Below, piece by piece: positions 1 through 7,502 of a stretch of DNA of 19,171 nucleotides (the stretch's first letter is position 1; each line of letters begins with the position of its first letter). The notes beneath the pieces are model-generated. The model was not told where the DNA came from. It was given only the letters and a program-made list of their open reading frames with translations, and made no database searches. The DNA is taken from positions 1,086-20,256 of the forward strand of contig DLMX01000124.1 of the NCBI GenBank assembly GCA_002479405.1, given 5' to 3'. Origin of the DNA: Methylophilaceae bacterium UBA7525. GTDB lineage: Bacteria > Pseudomonadota > Gammaproteobacteria > Burkholderiales > Methylophilaceae. A program made the position numbers and the translations under genes.

Positions 1-744
1 CCTGAATGCCTCGGCATCCAGCGAACAGCGCCCGATCAATCCGCCGTCAATATCCGGCATGGCAAATATCTCCGCGGCATTGCCCGGTGTAACGCTGCCA
101 CCGTAGAGTATTCTGGCCTTTGCGGCAAAGTCCTGATTGCGCCCGGCGATCAGGTTTCGCATGAAGCCATGCATCTTCTGCGCCTGCTCCGGGGTCGCAT
201 TCTTGCCGGTACCGATCGCCCAGACCGGCTCATAAGCAAAGACGGCATTGAGTTTTTCCGCCAACCCCAAGCACTCGGGGCCCAAGTCATCCAGAACCGC
301 ATGCATCTGTTTACTGACCACGGTATCCGCGAGACCTGCCTCACGCTCCGCGTAGGTTTCCCCCACGCAAAACACCGGCGTAATGCCCACCTTCAACAAC
401 TGCTTGAAGCGATTGGCAGCGCTCATGTAGCTTTCATGACTGAGGGCACGCCGCTCCGAATGGCCGATGATGGCATAGCTGCAACCGAAATCCGCCACCA
501 TTTCCGCCGAGATGGAACCGGTGAAGGCACCTTCGTCAAACTGACTGACGTTCTGTGCCCCCCAGTGAATATTGGTACCCGCCAGCATTTGCTGCGCCTG
601 ATACAAATAGGGGAAAGGCAGGCAGATGGCGATATCCACCTGCTGCAGATCGCGCAAACGGTCGACCAGACCTGTCAGCAGCACCCGGTTTTTGGCCAGA
701 TTGCCGTGCATCTTCCAGTTGCCGATGACCAATGGCTGTCTCAT
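1..744 (-). CDS. tpiA: Triose-phosphate isomerase (3' end beyond window)
   Basis: Interconverts dihydroxyacetone phosphate and glyceraldehyde-3-phosphate in the cytosol, feeding aldolase in the Calvin cycle and gluconeogenesis. Seen: 248 open codons from the ATG at 744, running off the left edge. The start reads MRQPLVIGNWKMHG with the substrate-binding Asn9 and Lys11. Later come the catalytic-His motif IIGHSERR, the catalytic-Glu motif YEPVWAIGTGK and the phosphate-binding ILYGGSV. Family members are about 250 residues, so only a few C-terminal residues should be missing. It starts 36 bp after the cbbA stop on the same strand, so it is probably the last visible gene of the cbb operon. The ribosome-binding site is weak. 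The identification is secure; the operon membership is inferred from spacing. Confidence 0.96.
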   Translation of the reverse strand, partial: MRQPLVIGNWKMHGNLAKNRVLLTGLVDRLRDLQQVDIAICLPFPYLYQAQQMLAGTNIHWGAQNVSQFDEGAFTGSISAEMVADFGCSYAIIGHSERRALSHESYMSAANRFKQLLKVGITPVFCVGETYAEREAGLADTVVSKQMHAVLDDLGPECLGLAEKLNAVFAYEPVWAIGTGKNATPEQAQKMHGFMRNLIAGRNQDFAAKARILYGGSVTPGNAAEIFAMPDIDGGLIGRCSLDAEAFR

Positions 745-780
745 GGCGGTCTTAATGTTCGCCTGGCCCAAGTCGTAAAA

Positions 781-1845
781 CTAGCGGATCAACGCGGCCA
801 GTTCGCCGCTGGCATAGCGCGCAGCCATGGCGTCCAGCGGGATGACCTTGATTTTTGACGCCTGCCCGGCACTGCCGAAGGCCTCGAACCGATTCCTGCA
901 AACGCTCCTGGCTGCCTGCGTCGCCACTTTGAGGAAGGCGCGCGGATCAAACTCATCCGGGCTTTCATGCATTTTCTTGCGCATGGCGGCGGTCATCGCC
1001 AACCGGATATCGGTATCGATATTCACCTTGCGCACGCCATTGCGTATGCCTTCGACGATCTCCGACACCGGCACGCCGTAAGTCTCCTTGATCTGCCCGC
1101 CGTGTTCGCGAATCATCTCCAGCCATTCCTGGTCGACACTGGATGAACCATGCATGACCAGATGCGTATTCGGGATGCGCTGATGGATTGCGCGAATACG
1201 GTCGATCGCCAACAAATCGCCGGTTGGCGGCCGGCTGAATTTATAAGCACCGTGACTGGTCCCGATGGCAATGGCCAGCGCATCGACCTGCGTCGCTTCG
1301 ACGAAAGCCGCCGCTTCGTCCGGATCGGTCAGCAGTTGCGAATGCTCCAGCGTCCCGACCGCGCCGCTACCATCCTCTTCGCCCGCCTGCCCAGTCTCCA
1401 AGGAACCCAGACAACCCAGCTCGCCTTCGACCGAAACGCCGACGCAATGCGCCAGTTCAACCGCGCGCCGGGTGATGTTGACGTTGTACTCATAGCTGGA
1501 AGGGGTTCTGGCATCGCTTTCCAGACTACCGTCCATCATGACGCTGGAAAATCCGCTGCGGATCGCCACCTGGCAGACCTCGAGCGAGGCGCCGTGATCC
1601 TGATGCATGCAAATCGGAATATACGGATAGCGCTCGATGCATGCCTCCACCAGCTTGCGCAGAAAAGTCTCGCCGGCATAGGCACGCGCACCGGCCGACG
1701 CCTGCAGGATGACCGGGCTATCAACCTCCTCGGCCGCCTGCATGATGGCCTGTATCTGTTCCATGTTGTTGACGTTGAACGCCGGCAATCCGTATTGATG
1801 TTCTGCTGCATGGTCGAGCAATTGCCGCAGTGAAATCAGTGCCAT
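781..1845 (-). CDS. cbbA: Class II fructose-1,6-bisphosphate aldolase, Calvin-cycle type
   Basis: Zinc-dependent aldolase that condenses glyceraldehyde-3-phosphate with dihydroxyacetone phosphate to fructose-1,6-bisphosphate. The family also makes sedoheptulose-1,7-bisphosphate. Seen: 354 residues starting MALISLRQLLDHAAEHQYGLP, zinc-ligand motif HQDHG at residues 81-85, VEGELGCLGSLETG, IGTSHGAYKF, the MHGSSSV loop and the phosphate-binding VNIDTDIRLA. I start it at the ATG at 1845, because GAGG lies 7 nt upstream and family members begin MALVS-like. A TTG at 1851 would add two residues. Only 2 nt separate it from the cbbZ stop, so it is probably translationally coupled. It sits between cbbZ and tpiA in the minus-strand cbb operon. 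Confidence 0.96.
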   Translation of the reverse strand: MALISLRQLLDHAAEHQYGLPAFNVNNMEQIQAIMQAAEEVDSPVILQASAGARAYAGETFLRKLVEACIERYPYIPICMHQDHGASLEVCQVAIRSGFSSVMMDGSLESDARTPSSYEYNVNITRRAVELAHCVGVSVEGELGCLGSLETGQAGEEDGSGAVGTLEHSQLLTDPDEAAAFVEATQVDALAIAIGTSHGAYKFSRPPTGDLLAIDRIRAIHQRIPNTHLVMHGSSSVDQEWLEMIREHGGQIKETYGVPVSEIVEGIRNGVRKVNIDTDIRLAMTAAMRKKMHESPDEFDPRAFLKVATQAARSVCRNRFEAFGSAGQASKIKVIPLDAMAARYASGELAALIR

Positions 1846-1847
1846 AT

Positions 1848-2519
1848 TCAAACCTCACATTCAATATTGTCTTGCAGATAATCATGTACCGCACGCAGGT
1901 CATCGATCAGCCTGTCCGCACCTGCCTGCCGGATATCGCGTCCAGAGTTGTAGCCATAAGGCACGGCCCAGCACATCACACCGGCGCCCTTGGCGGTCGC
2001 CACATCAATATCCGAATCACCGACATACAGGCTGCGTTCTGCTGTTTCATGCAGCGTCTGCAAACAATGACGGATCACAGCCGGATCCGGCTTTCTGACC
2101 GGTAGCGTGTCGCCACTGATGACCAGGTCGAATAAATCCGTCATGCCGTGCTTCTCCAGCACGCGCTGCGTGAATGACGATTCCTTGTTGGTGATGACGG
2201 CCTGCTTGATGCCAAGCGCTTTCACTTTTTGCAGCGTCTCCATCACATGCGGAAACGGCCGGCTGCTTTTGCCAACGGTCTCGCGATAGTGCCTGCTGAA
2301 AGTTGCCATCACGTCATCCAGACGCGCACCGGCGCTCATGGTGCGCCAGGCTTCCTCGATCAGCTTGGCGGCACCATAGCCTATCCATGCGCGAACTCGA
2401 CATTCATCGACTGTTTCCGCCCCGAATTCGGTCAGCGTCAGATTGACGGCCGCCGCGATCTCGCTGGCGGTATCCAGCAAGGTGCCATCCAGGTCATACA
2501 TCACCAGTCTGATCATCAT
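1848..2519 (-). CDS. cbbZ: Phosphoglycolate phosphatase (HAD family)
   Basis: Dephosphorylates 2-phosphoglycolate, the toxic product of RuBisCO oxygenation, to glycolate. Seen: 223 residues with the four HAD motifs: DLDGT near the N-terminus (nucleophile Asp9, Asp11), VITNK (motif II), KPDP (motif III lysine) and VGDSDIDVATAKGAG (motif IV acidic residues). An alpha-helical cap lies between motifs I and II, as in Gph/CbbZ. Two consecutive ATGs (2519 and 2516) sit after GAGGG inside the end of cbbP. The first overlaps the cbbP stop as ATGA, and the second has better spacing from GAGGG, so the start is uncertain by one codon. Its place between phosphoribulokinase and aldolase supports a photorespiratory role over a generic HAD phosphatase. 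Confidence 0.93.
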   Translation of the reverse strand: MMIRLVMYDLDGTLLDTASEIAAAVNLTLTEFGAETVDECRVRAWIGYGAAKLIEEAWRTMSAGARLDDVMATFSRHYRETVGKSSRPFPHVMETLQKVKALGIKQAVITNKESSFTQRVLEKHGMTDLFDLVISGDTLPVRKPDPAVIRHCLQTLHETAERSLYVGDSDIDVATAKGAGVMCWAVPYGYNSGRDIRQAGADRLIDDLRAVHDYLQDNIECEV

Positions 2520-3382
2520 TCCCTCATATTCATCAAACGCTGAATCATCGGTGTAAATATCAACTGCATGGCCAGACCCATTTTGCCGCCCGGGATGACC
2601 AGCGTGTTCGGCCGCGTCATCATGGAGTCATGCAGCATGTTCAGCAGATAGGGGAAATCGATACCGCGCGGATTGGCGAAACGAATCACCACCATGCTCT
2701 CATCCGGGCTCGGGATATCCTTGGCAATGAACGGATTGGAGGTATCCACCGTCGGTACGCGCTGGAAATTGACATGGGTGCGCGAAAACTGCGGGCAGAT
2801 ATGGTGAATGTAATCCGGCATGCGACGCAGGATGGTATCGATCACGGCCTCGGGCGAATAACCGCGAATCTTCTGATCCCGGTGCATCTTCTGTATCCAT
2901 TCCAGGTTGATGATAGGCACGACCCCCACCAGCAGGTCGACATGACGGGCCACATCGGCCTCCGGCCCGACATAACCACCATGCAGCCCTTCATAGAAGA
3001 GCACGTCAGCACCCGGCTCACTGTCACGCCAAGGTGTCAGCGTCCCCGCCGACTGACCGTAGGGCAAGCCTTCTTCATCGGTATGGATGTACTTGCGCAC
3101 CTTGCAGCGCCCGGTCTCGCCAAACACGCGGAAAGTATCGGCAAGTTCCGGCAGCAGATTGGCCGACGGACTGAAATGGCTGAAATAACTGCCGGGTATC
3201 TTGCTGCATTTTTCCAGCTCGGCATCCATCGCCTTGCGTTCATAGCGATGCATGGAGTCTCCCTCTATGACCTGCGCCCGGATACCGTCACGCCGGAAGA
3301 TATGGCGGAAACTGTTCATCACCGTCGTTGTGCCTGCGCCGGATGAGCCGGTAATGGCAATCACGGGAAATTTTTTTGACAT
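2516..3382 (-). CDS. cbbP: Phosphoribulokinase
   Basis: Phosphorylates ribulose-5-phosphate to ribulose-1,5-bisphosphate using ATP, regenerating the RuBisCO substrate. Seen: 288 residues, the usual size of the compact proteobacterial form, with a P-loop GSSGAGTTT at residues 12-20, VIEGDSMHRYER (substrate-binding region), FYEGLHGGYV, and INLEWIQKMHRD. It lacks the paired regulatory cysteines of plant and cyanobacterial enzymes at the N-terminus, so redox control of that type is not expected. Start ATG at 3382 follows a strong GGAGGGG site. The stop overlaps the cbbZ start. It lies 18 nt after cbbF. Proteobacterial members are typically activated by NADH, which is family knowledge not visible here. 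Confidence 0.97.
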   Translation of the reverse strand: MSKKFPVIAITGSSGAGTTTVMNSFRHIFRRDGIRAQVIEGDSMHRYERKAMDAELEKCSKIPGSYFSHFSPSANLLPELADTFRVFGETGRCKVRKYIHTDEEGLPYGQSAGTLTPWRDSEPGADVLFYEGLHGGYVGPEADVARHVDLLVGVVPIINLEWIQKMHRDQKIRGYSPEAVIDTILRRMPDYIHHICPQFSRTHVNFQRVPTVDTSNPFIAKDIPSPDESMVVIRFANPRGIDFPYLLNMLHDSMMTRPNTLVIPGGKMGLAMQLIFTPMIQRLMNMRE

Positions 3383-3400
3383 CGTCAGCCCCTCCCTGCA

Positions 3401-4465
3401 CTACATATAAAAAGATCGGTCACTGAAAAACGGCGACTTGCCGCTCTCGTCTTTTCCAGTGTCGTAATCCTGATGGTAACGTTCCACCCTGAGCACCTCA
3501 TCACGCGAACCCATCACGACCGGCACACGCTGATGCACATCAGCCGGCTCGATCTCAAGTATGCGCATCCTGCCGGTGGAGGCGATGCCGCCCGCCTGCT
3601 CAACCAGCATGGCCATGGGGTTGGCTTCGTACATCAAGCGCAAACGCCCCGCCTTGGTATGATCCTTGTTGTCCTTCGGGTAAAGATAGATGCCGCCTCG
3701 CATGAGTATGCGGTGGATATCCGCCACCATGCTGGCCACCCAGCGCATGTTGAAATCCTTGGCACGCACATCGGTGTTTCCCGCCTTGCACTCGGCGATG
3801 TATCGCTTGACGGGCGGTTCCCAGAACCGTTCATTGCTGGCATTGATGGCAAATTCCGCCGTATCCTCCGGTATGCGAATGGCCGGGTGTGTCAGCACGA
3901 ATTCATTGCTTTCATGATCGAGGGTAAAACCATGCGTACCCTTGCCGACAGTCAGCACCAACATCGTTGCCGGGCCATACAACGCATAACCTGCAGCCAA
4001 TTGCCTGCTTCCCGTCTGCAGATAGTCTGCAGCTTCTGCCAGATGGTCGGCAGGTGCCTGCAGTACCGAGAAGATCGAACCGATGGAAACGTTGATCGGT
4101 ACATTGGATGAACCATCCAGCGGGTCAAAAATCACCAGATAAGGTGCCTTGCCCGGCTGCTTCGCCAGCAATACGGTTTCATCCATTTCCTCCGAAGCCA
4201 GGCCGTGTGCCAGTCCGCCATGCTTCAACTGCTCGATGAACAAATCGTTACTCATCAGATCCAGTTTCATCTGCGTTTCACCCTGCACGTTCCGGCTCTC
4301 GAGTTTGCCCGTCATATCGGCAATCGCACCCTGCGCAATCATGGCAGAGAGCATTTTCACCGTCTCGGCAACTTGCAGCAGCAATGCAGACAAAGGATGA
4401 TCCGGTGCCAGCCCCCGGGCCGGGTCACTAAGGAAGGCGCGTAGTCCTGTTTGTTGTGTACTCAT
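3401..4465 (-). CDS. cbbF: Class I fructose-1,6-bisphosphatase
   Basis: Hydrolyses fructose-1,6-bisphosphate to fructose-6-phosphate. In autotrophs the same family can also act on sedoheptulose-1,7-bisphosphate, which would cover both Calvin-cycle phosphatase steps, since no separate sedoheptulose bisphosphatase gene is seen here. Seen: 354 residues with metal-binding LASEEMDE, the DPLDGSSN motif (metal and phosphate ligands), the substrate loop NASNERFWEPP and the signature GRLRLMYEANPMA followed by EQAGG. The length matches class I enzymes. ATG at 4465 has a GGAT-type ribosome-binding site. It is 46 nt downstream of cbbX and 18 nt upstream of cbbP, in the middle of the operon. Confidence 0.96.
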   Translation of the reverse strand: MSTQQTGLRAFLSDPARGLAPDHPLSALLLQVAETVKMLSAMIAQGAIADMTGKLESRNVQGETQMKLDLMSNDLFIEQLKHGGLAHGLASEEMDETVLLAKQPGKAPYLVIFDPLDGSSNVPINVSIGSIFSVLQAPADHLAEAADYLQTGSRQLAAGYALYGPATMLVLTVGKGTHGFTLDHESNEFVLTHPAIRIPEDTAEFAINASNERFWEPPVKRYIAECKAGNTDVRAKDFNMRWVASMVADIHRILMRGGIYLYPKDNKDHTKAGRLRLMYEANPMAMLVEQAGGIASTGRMRILEIEPADVHQRVPVVMGSRDEVLRVERYHQDYDTGKDESGKSPFFSDRSFYM

Positions 4466-4511
4466 ATCAGATCCGCTCTTTTCTCATCATGGCGCTGCTG
4501 TCCAGTTCTCT

Positions 4512-5429
4512 TTACAAATCGGCTTGCGACTCAGTATTCATATCGGCGTTCAAGCCGCCGTCAAATACCCGCGAAGCACGGATATCGGCTTCCGTGATGG
4601 TCGACAGCTCCTCTGCCGTCGGCTTTGATTTACCTTCCACCGTCAGCTCGAACACCCGGTTGGCGTGCCGCAGCCTTGCCCTGTCCAGCGCATTGCGTAT
4701 TGAGCGTGCATTGGCGAAATGCGGTTGCTTCTGCCGGAAATCGATATATTCCGCCATGGCTTTCAGCGCGCCGTCATCAAAATGGTAGTGCATGGCGGCC
4801 ACCATCTTGCCGGCGATTTCCACCAGCTCGGACTGGCTATAATCAGGAAAGTCGATATGGTGTGCAATCCTTGACGACATGCCGGGGTTGGACTGAAAGA
4901 ATTTCTCCATGCGGTCCTTGTAACCCGCCAGGATAACGACCAGGTCATCGCGGTTATTCTCCATCACCTGCAGCAATATCTCGATCGCTTCCTGGCCGTA
5001 ATCACGCTCGTTTTCAGGACGATAGAGGTAATACGCCTCGTCTATGAAGAGCACGCCGCCCATCGCCTTTTTCAGGACTTCGCGCGTTTTCGGCGCGGTA
5101 TGGCCGATGTACTGACCCACCAGATCGTCGCGCGTCACGCTCACCACGTGGCCTTTGCGCACGTAACCCAGACGATGCAAGATCTCAGCCATGCGCATGG
5201 CCACCGTCGTCTTCCCTGTACCCGGATTGCCGGTGAAACACATATGCAGGCTGGGTGGCGCCGACTCGATTCCCAGTTGCTGGCGGGCCCGTGACACCAC
5301 CAGAAACGCGGCGATTTCACGGATGCGCTGCTTCACCGGCGCAAGGCCGACCAGATCACGGTCCAGCTGATCCAACACTTCGCCTATATTGGCGTCCGTC
5401 AGGATCTGTTGCAGGTCGATGCTAGTCAT
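4512..5429 (-). CDS. cbbX: Red-type RuBisCO activase CbbX (AAA+)
   Basis: AAA+ motor that remodels inhibited red-type RuBisCO, releasing tightly bound sugar phosphates by transiently pulling on the large-subunit C-terminus. Seen: 305 residues from ATG 5429, Walker A GNPGTGKT at 67-74, the pore-loop region DDLVGQYIGHTA near 101-112, Walker B VLFIDEA at 126-132, and an arginine-rich sensor-2 helix (ARSIRNALDRARLR). A longer reading from 5459 adds ten residues but has no ribosome-binding site and reads further into cbbS, so I chose 5429. Even so it overlaps the cbbS 3' end by 8 nt, which suggests coupled translation. Neighbouring form IC cbbL and cbbS make the function very likely. Confidence 0.96.
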   Translation of the reverse strand: MTSIDLQQILTDANIGEVLDQLDRDLVGLAPVKQRIREIAAFLVVSRARQQLGIESAPPSLHMCFTGNPGTGKTTVAMRMAEILHRLGYVRKGHVVSVTRDDLVGQYIGHTAPKTREVLKKAMGGVLFIDEAYYLYRPENERDYGQEAIEILLQVMENNRDDLVVILAGYKDRMEKFFQSNPGMSSRIAHHIDFPDYSQSELVEIAGKMVAAMHYHFDDGALKAMAEYIDFRQKQPHFANARSIRNALDRARLRHANRVFELTVEGKSKPTAEELSTITEADIRASRVFDGGLNADMNTESQADL

Positions 5430-5841
5430 TGCTGTAACCGCCCGGCCTTTCGGTGGCATAGGGCCGCGTGGTGTAACGTATCATGCGGCCTGCGGCTTCC
5501 TGACGGATCAGGCCGAAACCAGGCTCCATCACCGGCCGGTTGACGATGAAGCTCATCACGGTCGACTCGACACCGCGCGTATTATCGAAAGCATTGACCT
5601 TGATGTAGGTATTCGGGCATGCCTTGCGACAGGCCTGCAACTCGAACAGCACCGCAGCGCCGTCCTTGATCTCAAACATGGGCGTTCCCCACATATTCCA
5701 GTAAACGTTGCGCGGATGCGGGTCGTCCGTCCACTCGATCGCCACCGCCCAGCCCTTGCTGATGGCATAATCGACCTGCGCACGGATCTCGTCATCGGTC
5801 AGTGGCGGTAAAAAGGAAAACTGTCCCTGAGTAATATGCAT
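5422..5841 (-). CDS. cbbS: RuBisCO small subunit, red type (form IC)
   Basis: Small subunit of the L8S8 hexadecameric RuBisCO. Seen: 139 residues from ATG 5841, which has a textbook AAGGAG site 6 nt upstream. The protein begins MHITQGQFSFLPPLTDDEI, contains the conserved MWGTPMFEI core strand, and ends with a roughly 30-residue extension (GFGLIRQEAAGRMIRYT onward). This extension is the beta-hairpin of red-type small subunits, which lines the central solvent channel and lets the complex assemble without dedicated chaperones. An upstream in-frame extension to 6042 lies wholly inside cbbL and is rejected. It starts 37 nt after the cbbL stop, and its 3' end overlaps cbbX. Confidence 0.97.
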   Translation of the reverse strand: MHITQGQFSFLPPLTDDEIRAQVDYAISKGWAVAIEWTDDPHPRNVYWNMWGTPMFEIKDGAAVLFELQACRKACPNTYIKVNAFDNTRGVESTVMSFIVNRPVMEPGFGLIRQEAAGRMIRYTTRPYATERPGGYSND

Positions 5842-5878
5842 CTTCGTCTCCTTGTATTCAGCTATCGGTTCAAAACGG

Positions 5879-7363
5879 TCAGTTCGAAGCAGTCGGAGTA
5901 GTGACGAAATCCGGCGTATCGGTCGACGTATAGTTGAACGATACATCCTTCCAGGTTTCCAGCGCCTGCTCCAGCGGCTTGCACCACTTGGCCGCCGCAC
6001 GCAGGATATCCGGCCCTTCATTGAGGATATCGCGCCCTTCATTACGCGCCTTCACCATCGCTTCGATACCGACCCGGTTCGCTGTGGCTCCGGCCTGGAT
6101 ACCACCCGGATGCCCGATCGTACCGCCACCGAACTGCATCACCACATCATCACCGAACAGGTGCAGCAACTGGTGTATCTGCCCGGCATGGATACCGCCG
6201 GAAGCTACCGGCATGACCTTGCGCAAGTCAGCCCAATCCTGATCGAAGAAGATGCCCCGCGCCAGATCCTGGCGGGTGACGCCATCGCGGCAGACGTTGT
6301 AATAACCCTGTACCGTCATCGGATCACCTTCCAGTTTGCCCACCGCCGTACCGGCGTGCAAGTGATCGACACCCGCCAAGCGCAGCCATTTCGCCATGAC
6401 GCGGAAAGAGACGCCGTGATTTTTCTGCCGTGTATAGGTGCCATGCCCGGCTCTGTGCATGTGCAGGATCATGTCGTTCTTGCGCGCCCAGTTGCTGATG
6501 GATTGAATCGCTGTCCAGCCAATAATCAGATCCACCATGATGATGTTGGACCCCAGTTCCTTGGCAAATTCGGCACGCTCATACATATCTTCCATGGTCG
6601 CTGCCGTGATATTCAGGTAATGACCCTTGACCTCGCCGGAATTCGCCTGTGCCCTGTTGACCGCTTCCATGCAGAACAGGAAACGGTCGCGCCAGTGCAT
6701 GAAGGGCTGGCTGTTGATGTTTTCATCATCCTTGGTGAAATCCAGACCGCCGGTAAGACCTTCATACACTACCCGCCCATAATTCTTGCCGGAAAGCCCA
6801 AGTTTTGGCTTCATGGTCGCACCGAGCAATGGCCGGCCGTATTTATCCAGACGCTCGCGCTCGACAATAATGCCGGTCGGCGGACCCTTGAAGGTTTTGA
6901 CATAGGCGACGGGGATGCGGATATCTTCCAGCCGCGCCGCCTTCAAAGGCTTGAAACTGAAGACATTGCCAATCAGTGAGGCGGTGACATTGGCGATGGA
7001 ACCTTCCTCGAACAGGATGATATCGTAGGCGATGTAGGCAAAATACTGCGCCTCCTTGTCCGTGCCGGCGCCGGTTCCGGGAACCGCATCCAGGCGATAG
7101 GCCTTGCCCTGATAATCCTCATGCGCCGTCAGCATGTCGGTCCAGACCACGGTCCAGGTTGCCGTCGATGACTCACCTGCCACTGCAGCCGCAGCTTCTT
7201 CCGGATCCACCCCCTCCTGCGGCGTGATGCGGAAAACACAGATGAAATCGGTATCCTTGGGCTCGTAATCCGGCCGCCAGTAACCCATCTGCTTGTATTT
7301 GAGCACGCCACCCTTGTAGCGCTCCTTGATATCGGTGATTCTTCCGTCGGTCAGATTGCTCAT
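5879..7363 (-). CDS. cbbL: RuBisCO large subunit, form IC (red type)
   Basis: Carboxylates (and oxygenates) ribulose-1,5-bisphosphate, the CO2-fixing step. Seen: 494 residues. Catalytic residues line up with the spinach enzyme: TMKPKLG at 183-189 (Lys185, Lys187), GLDFTKDDENINSQPF with the carbamylated Lys211 plus Asp213 and Glu214, HMHRAGH (His303, Arg304), and loop-6 VGKLEGDP with Lys343. Sequence style (GATMKPKLGLSGKNYGRVVYEG), the CbbX gene and the long small subunit place it in form IC rather than green form IA. ATG 7363 has GGAG 7 nt upstream; a GTG at 7366 is too close to that site. It is the first gene of the cbb operon and divergent from cbbR. Confidence 0.98.
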   Translation of the reverse strand: MSNLTDGRITDIKERYKGGVLKYKQMGYWRPDYEPKDTDFICVFRITPQEGVDPEEAAAAVAGESSTATWTVVWTDMLTAHEDYQGKAYRLDAVPGTGAGTDKEAQYFAYIAYDIILFEEGSIANVTASLIGNVFSFKPLKAARLEDIRIPVAYVKTFKGPPTGIIVERERLDKYGRPLLGATMKPKLGLSGKNYGRVVYEGLTGGLDFTKDDENINSQPFMHWRDRFLFCMEAVNRAQANSGEVKGHYLNITAATMEDMYERAEFAKELGSNIIMVDLIIGWTAIQSISNWARKNDMILHMHRAGHGTYTRQKNHGVSFRVMAKWLRLAGVDHLHAGTAVGKLEGDPMTVQGYYNVCRDGVTRQDLARGIFFDQDWADLRKVMPVASGGIHAGQIHQLLHLFGDDVVMQFGGGTIGHPGGIQAGATANRVGIEAMVKARNEGRDILNEGPDILRAAAKWCKPLEQALETWKDVSFNYTSTDTPDFVTTPTASN

Positions 7364-7502
7364 CACAGGTCTCCGTTTGGTCTACACTTACTGATTTACA
7401 CTTGGACTCATTAATACTTTAACGTTAGCTGGTGGCCCACTTTAAACTCAAGTTCAATTAAGGTAAATTAACGATTAATTTACGCTGGATTAAGTTTTTC
7501 TT
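7364..7502. promoter_or_regulatory. cbbL-cbbR divergent control region with CbbR-like operator
   Basis: This 139-bp AT-rich gap separates the two divergent genes. A perfect inverted repeat at 7463-7483 has 9-bp arms GTAAATTAA and TTAATTTAC around a CGA spacer. Two matches to the CbbR motif TNA-N7-TNA flank it: TTA at 7458-7460 with TTA at 7468-7470, and TTA at 7480-7482 with TTA at 7490-7492. For cbbL (minus strand) a possible -35 TTGAGT and -10 TAACGT lie about 18 bp apart between 7422 and 7451, but these hexamers are weak, as expected for an activator-dependent promoter. The palindrome lies close to the cbbR start, which fits repression of cbbR by its own product. Binding by CbbR is inferred. 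Confidence 0.6.

Noticed and set aside
1150..1833. 227-codon plus-strand frame antisense to cbbA (and a similar one at 169-858 over tpiA)
   Set aside because: Shadow frames of aldolase and triose-phosphate isomerase, whose catalytic motifs are intact on the minus strand.
5842..6042. 67-residue N-terminal extension of CbbS
   Set aside because: It is encoded inside the cbbL gene in another frame, and the ATG at 5841 has a perfect ribosome-binding site and matches family starts.
5852..6979. 375-codon plus-strand frame antisense to cbbL
   Set aside because: It mirrors the highly conserved RuBisCO large-subunit gene, has no recognisable domain and is explained by codon bias of the real minus-strand gene.
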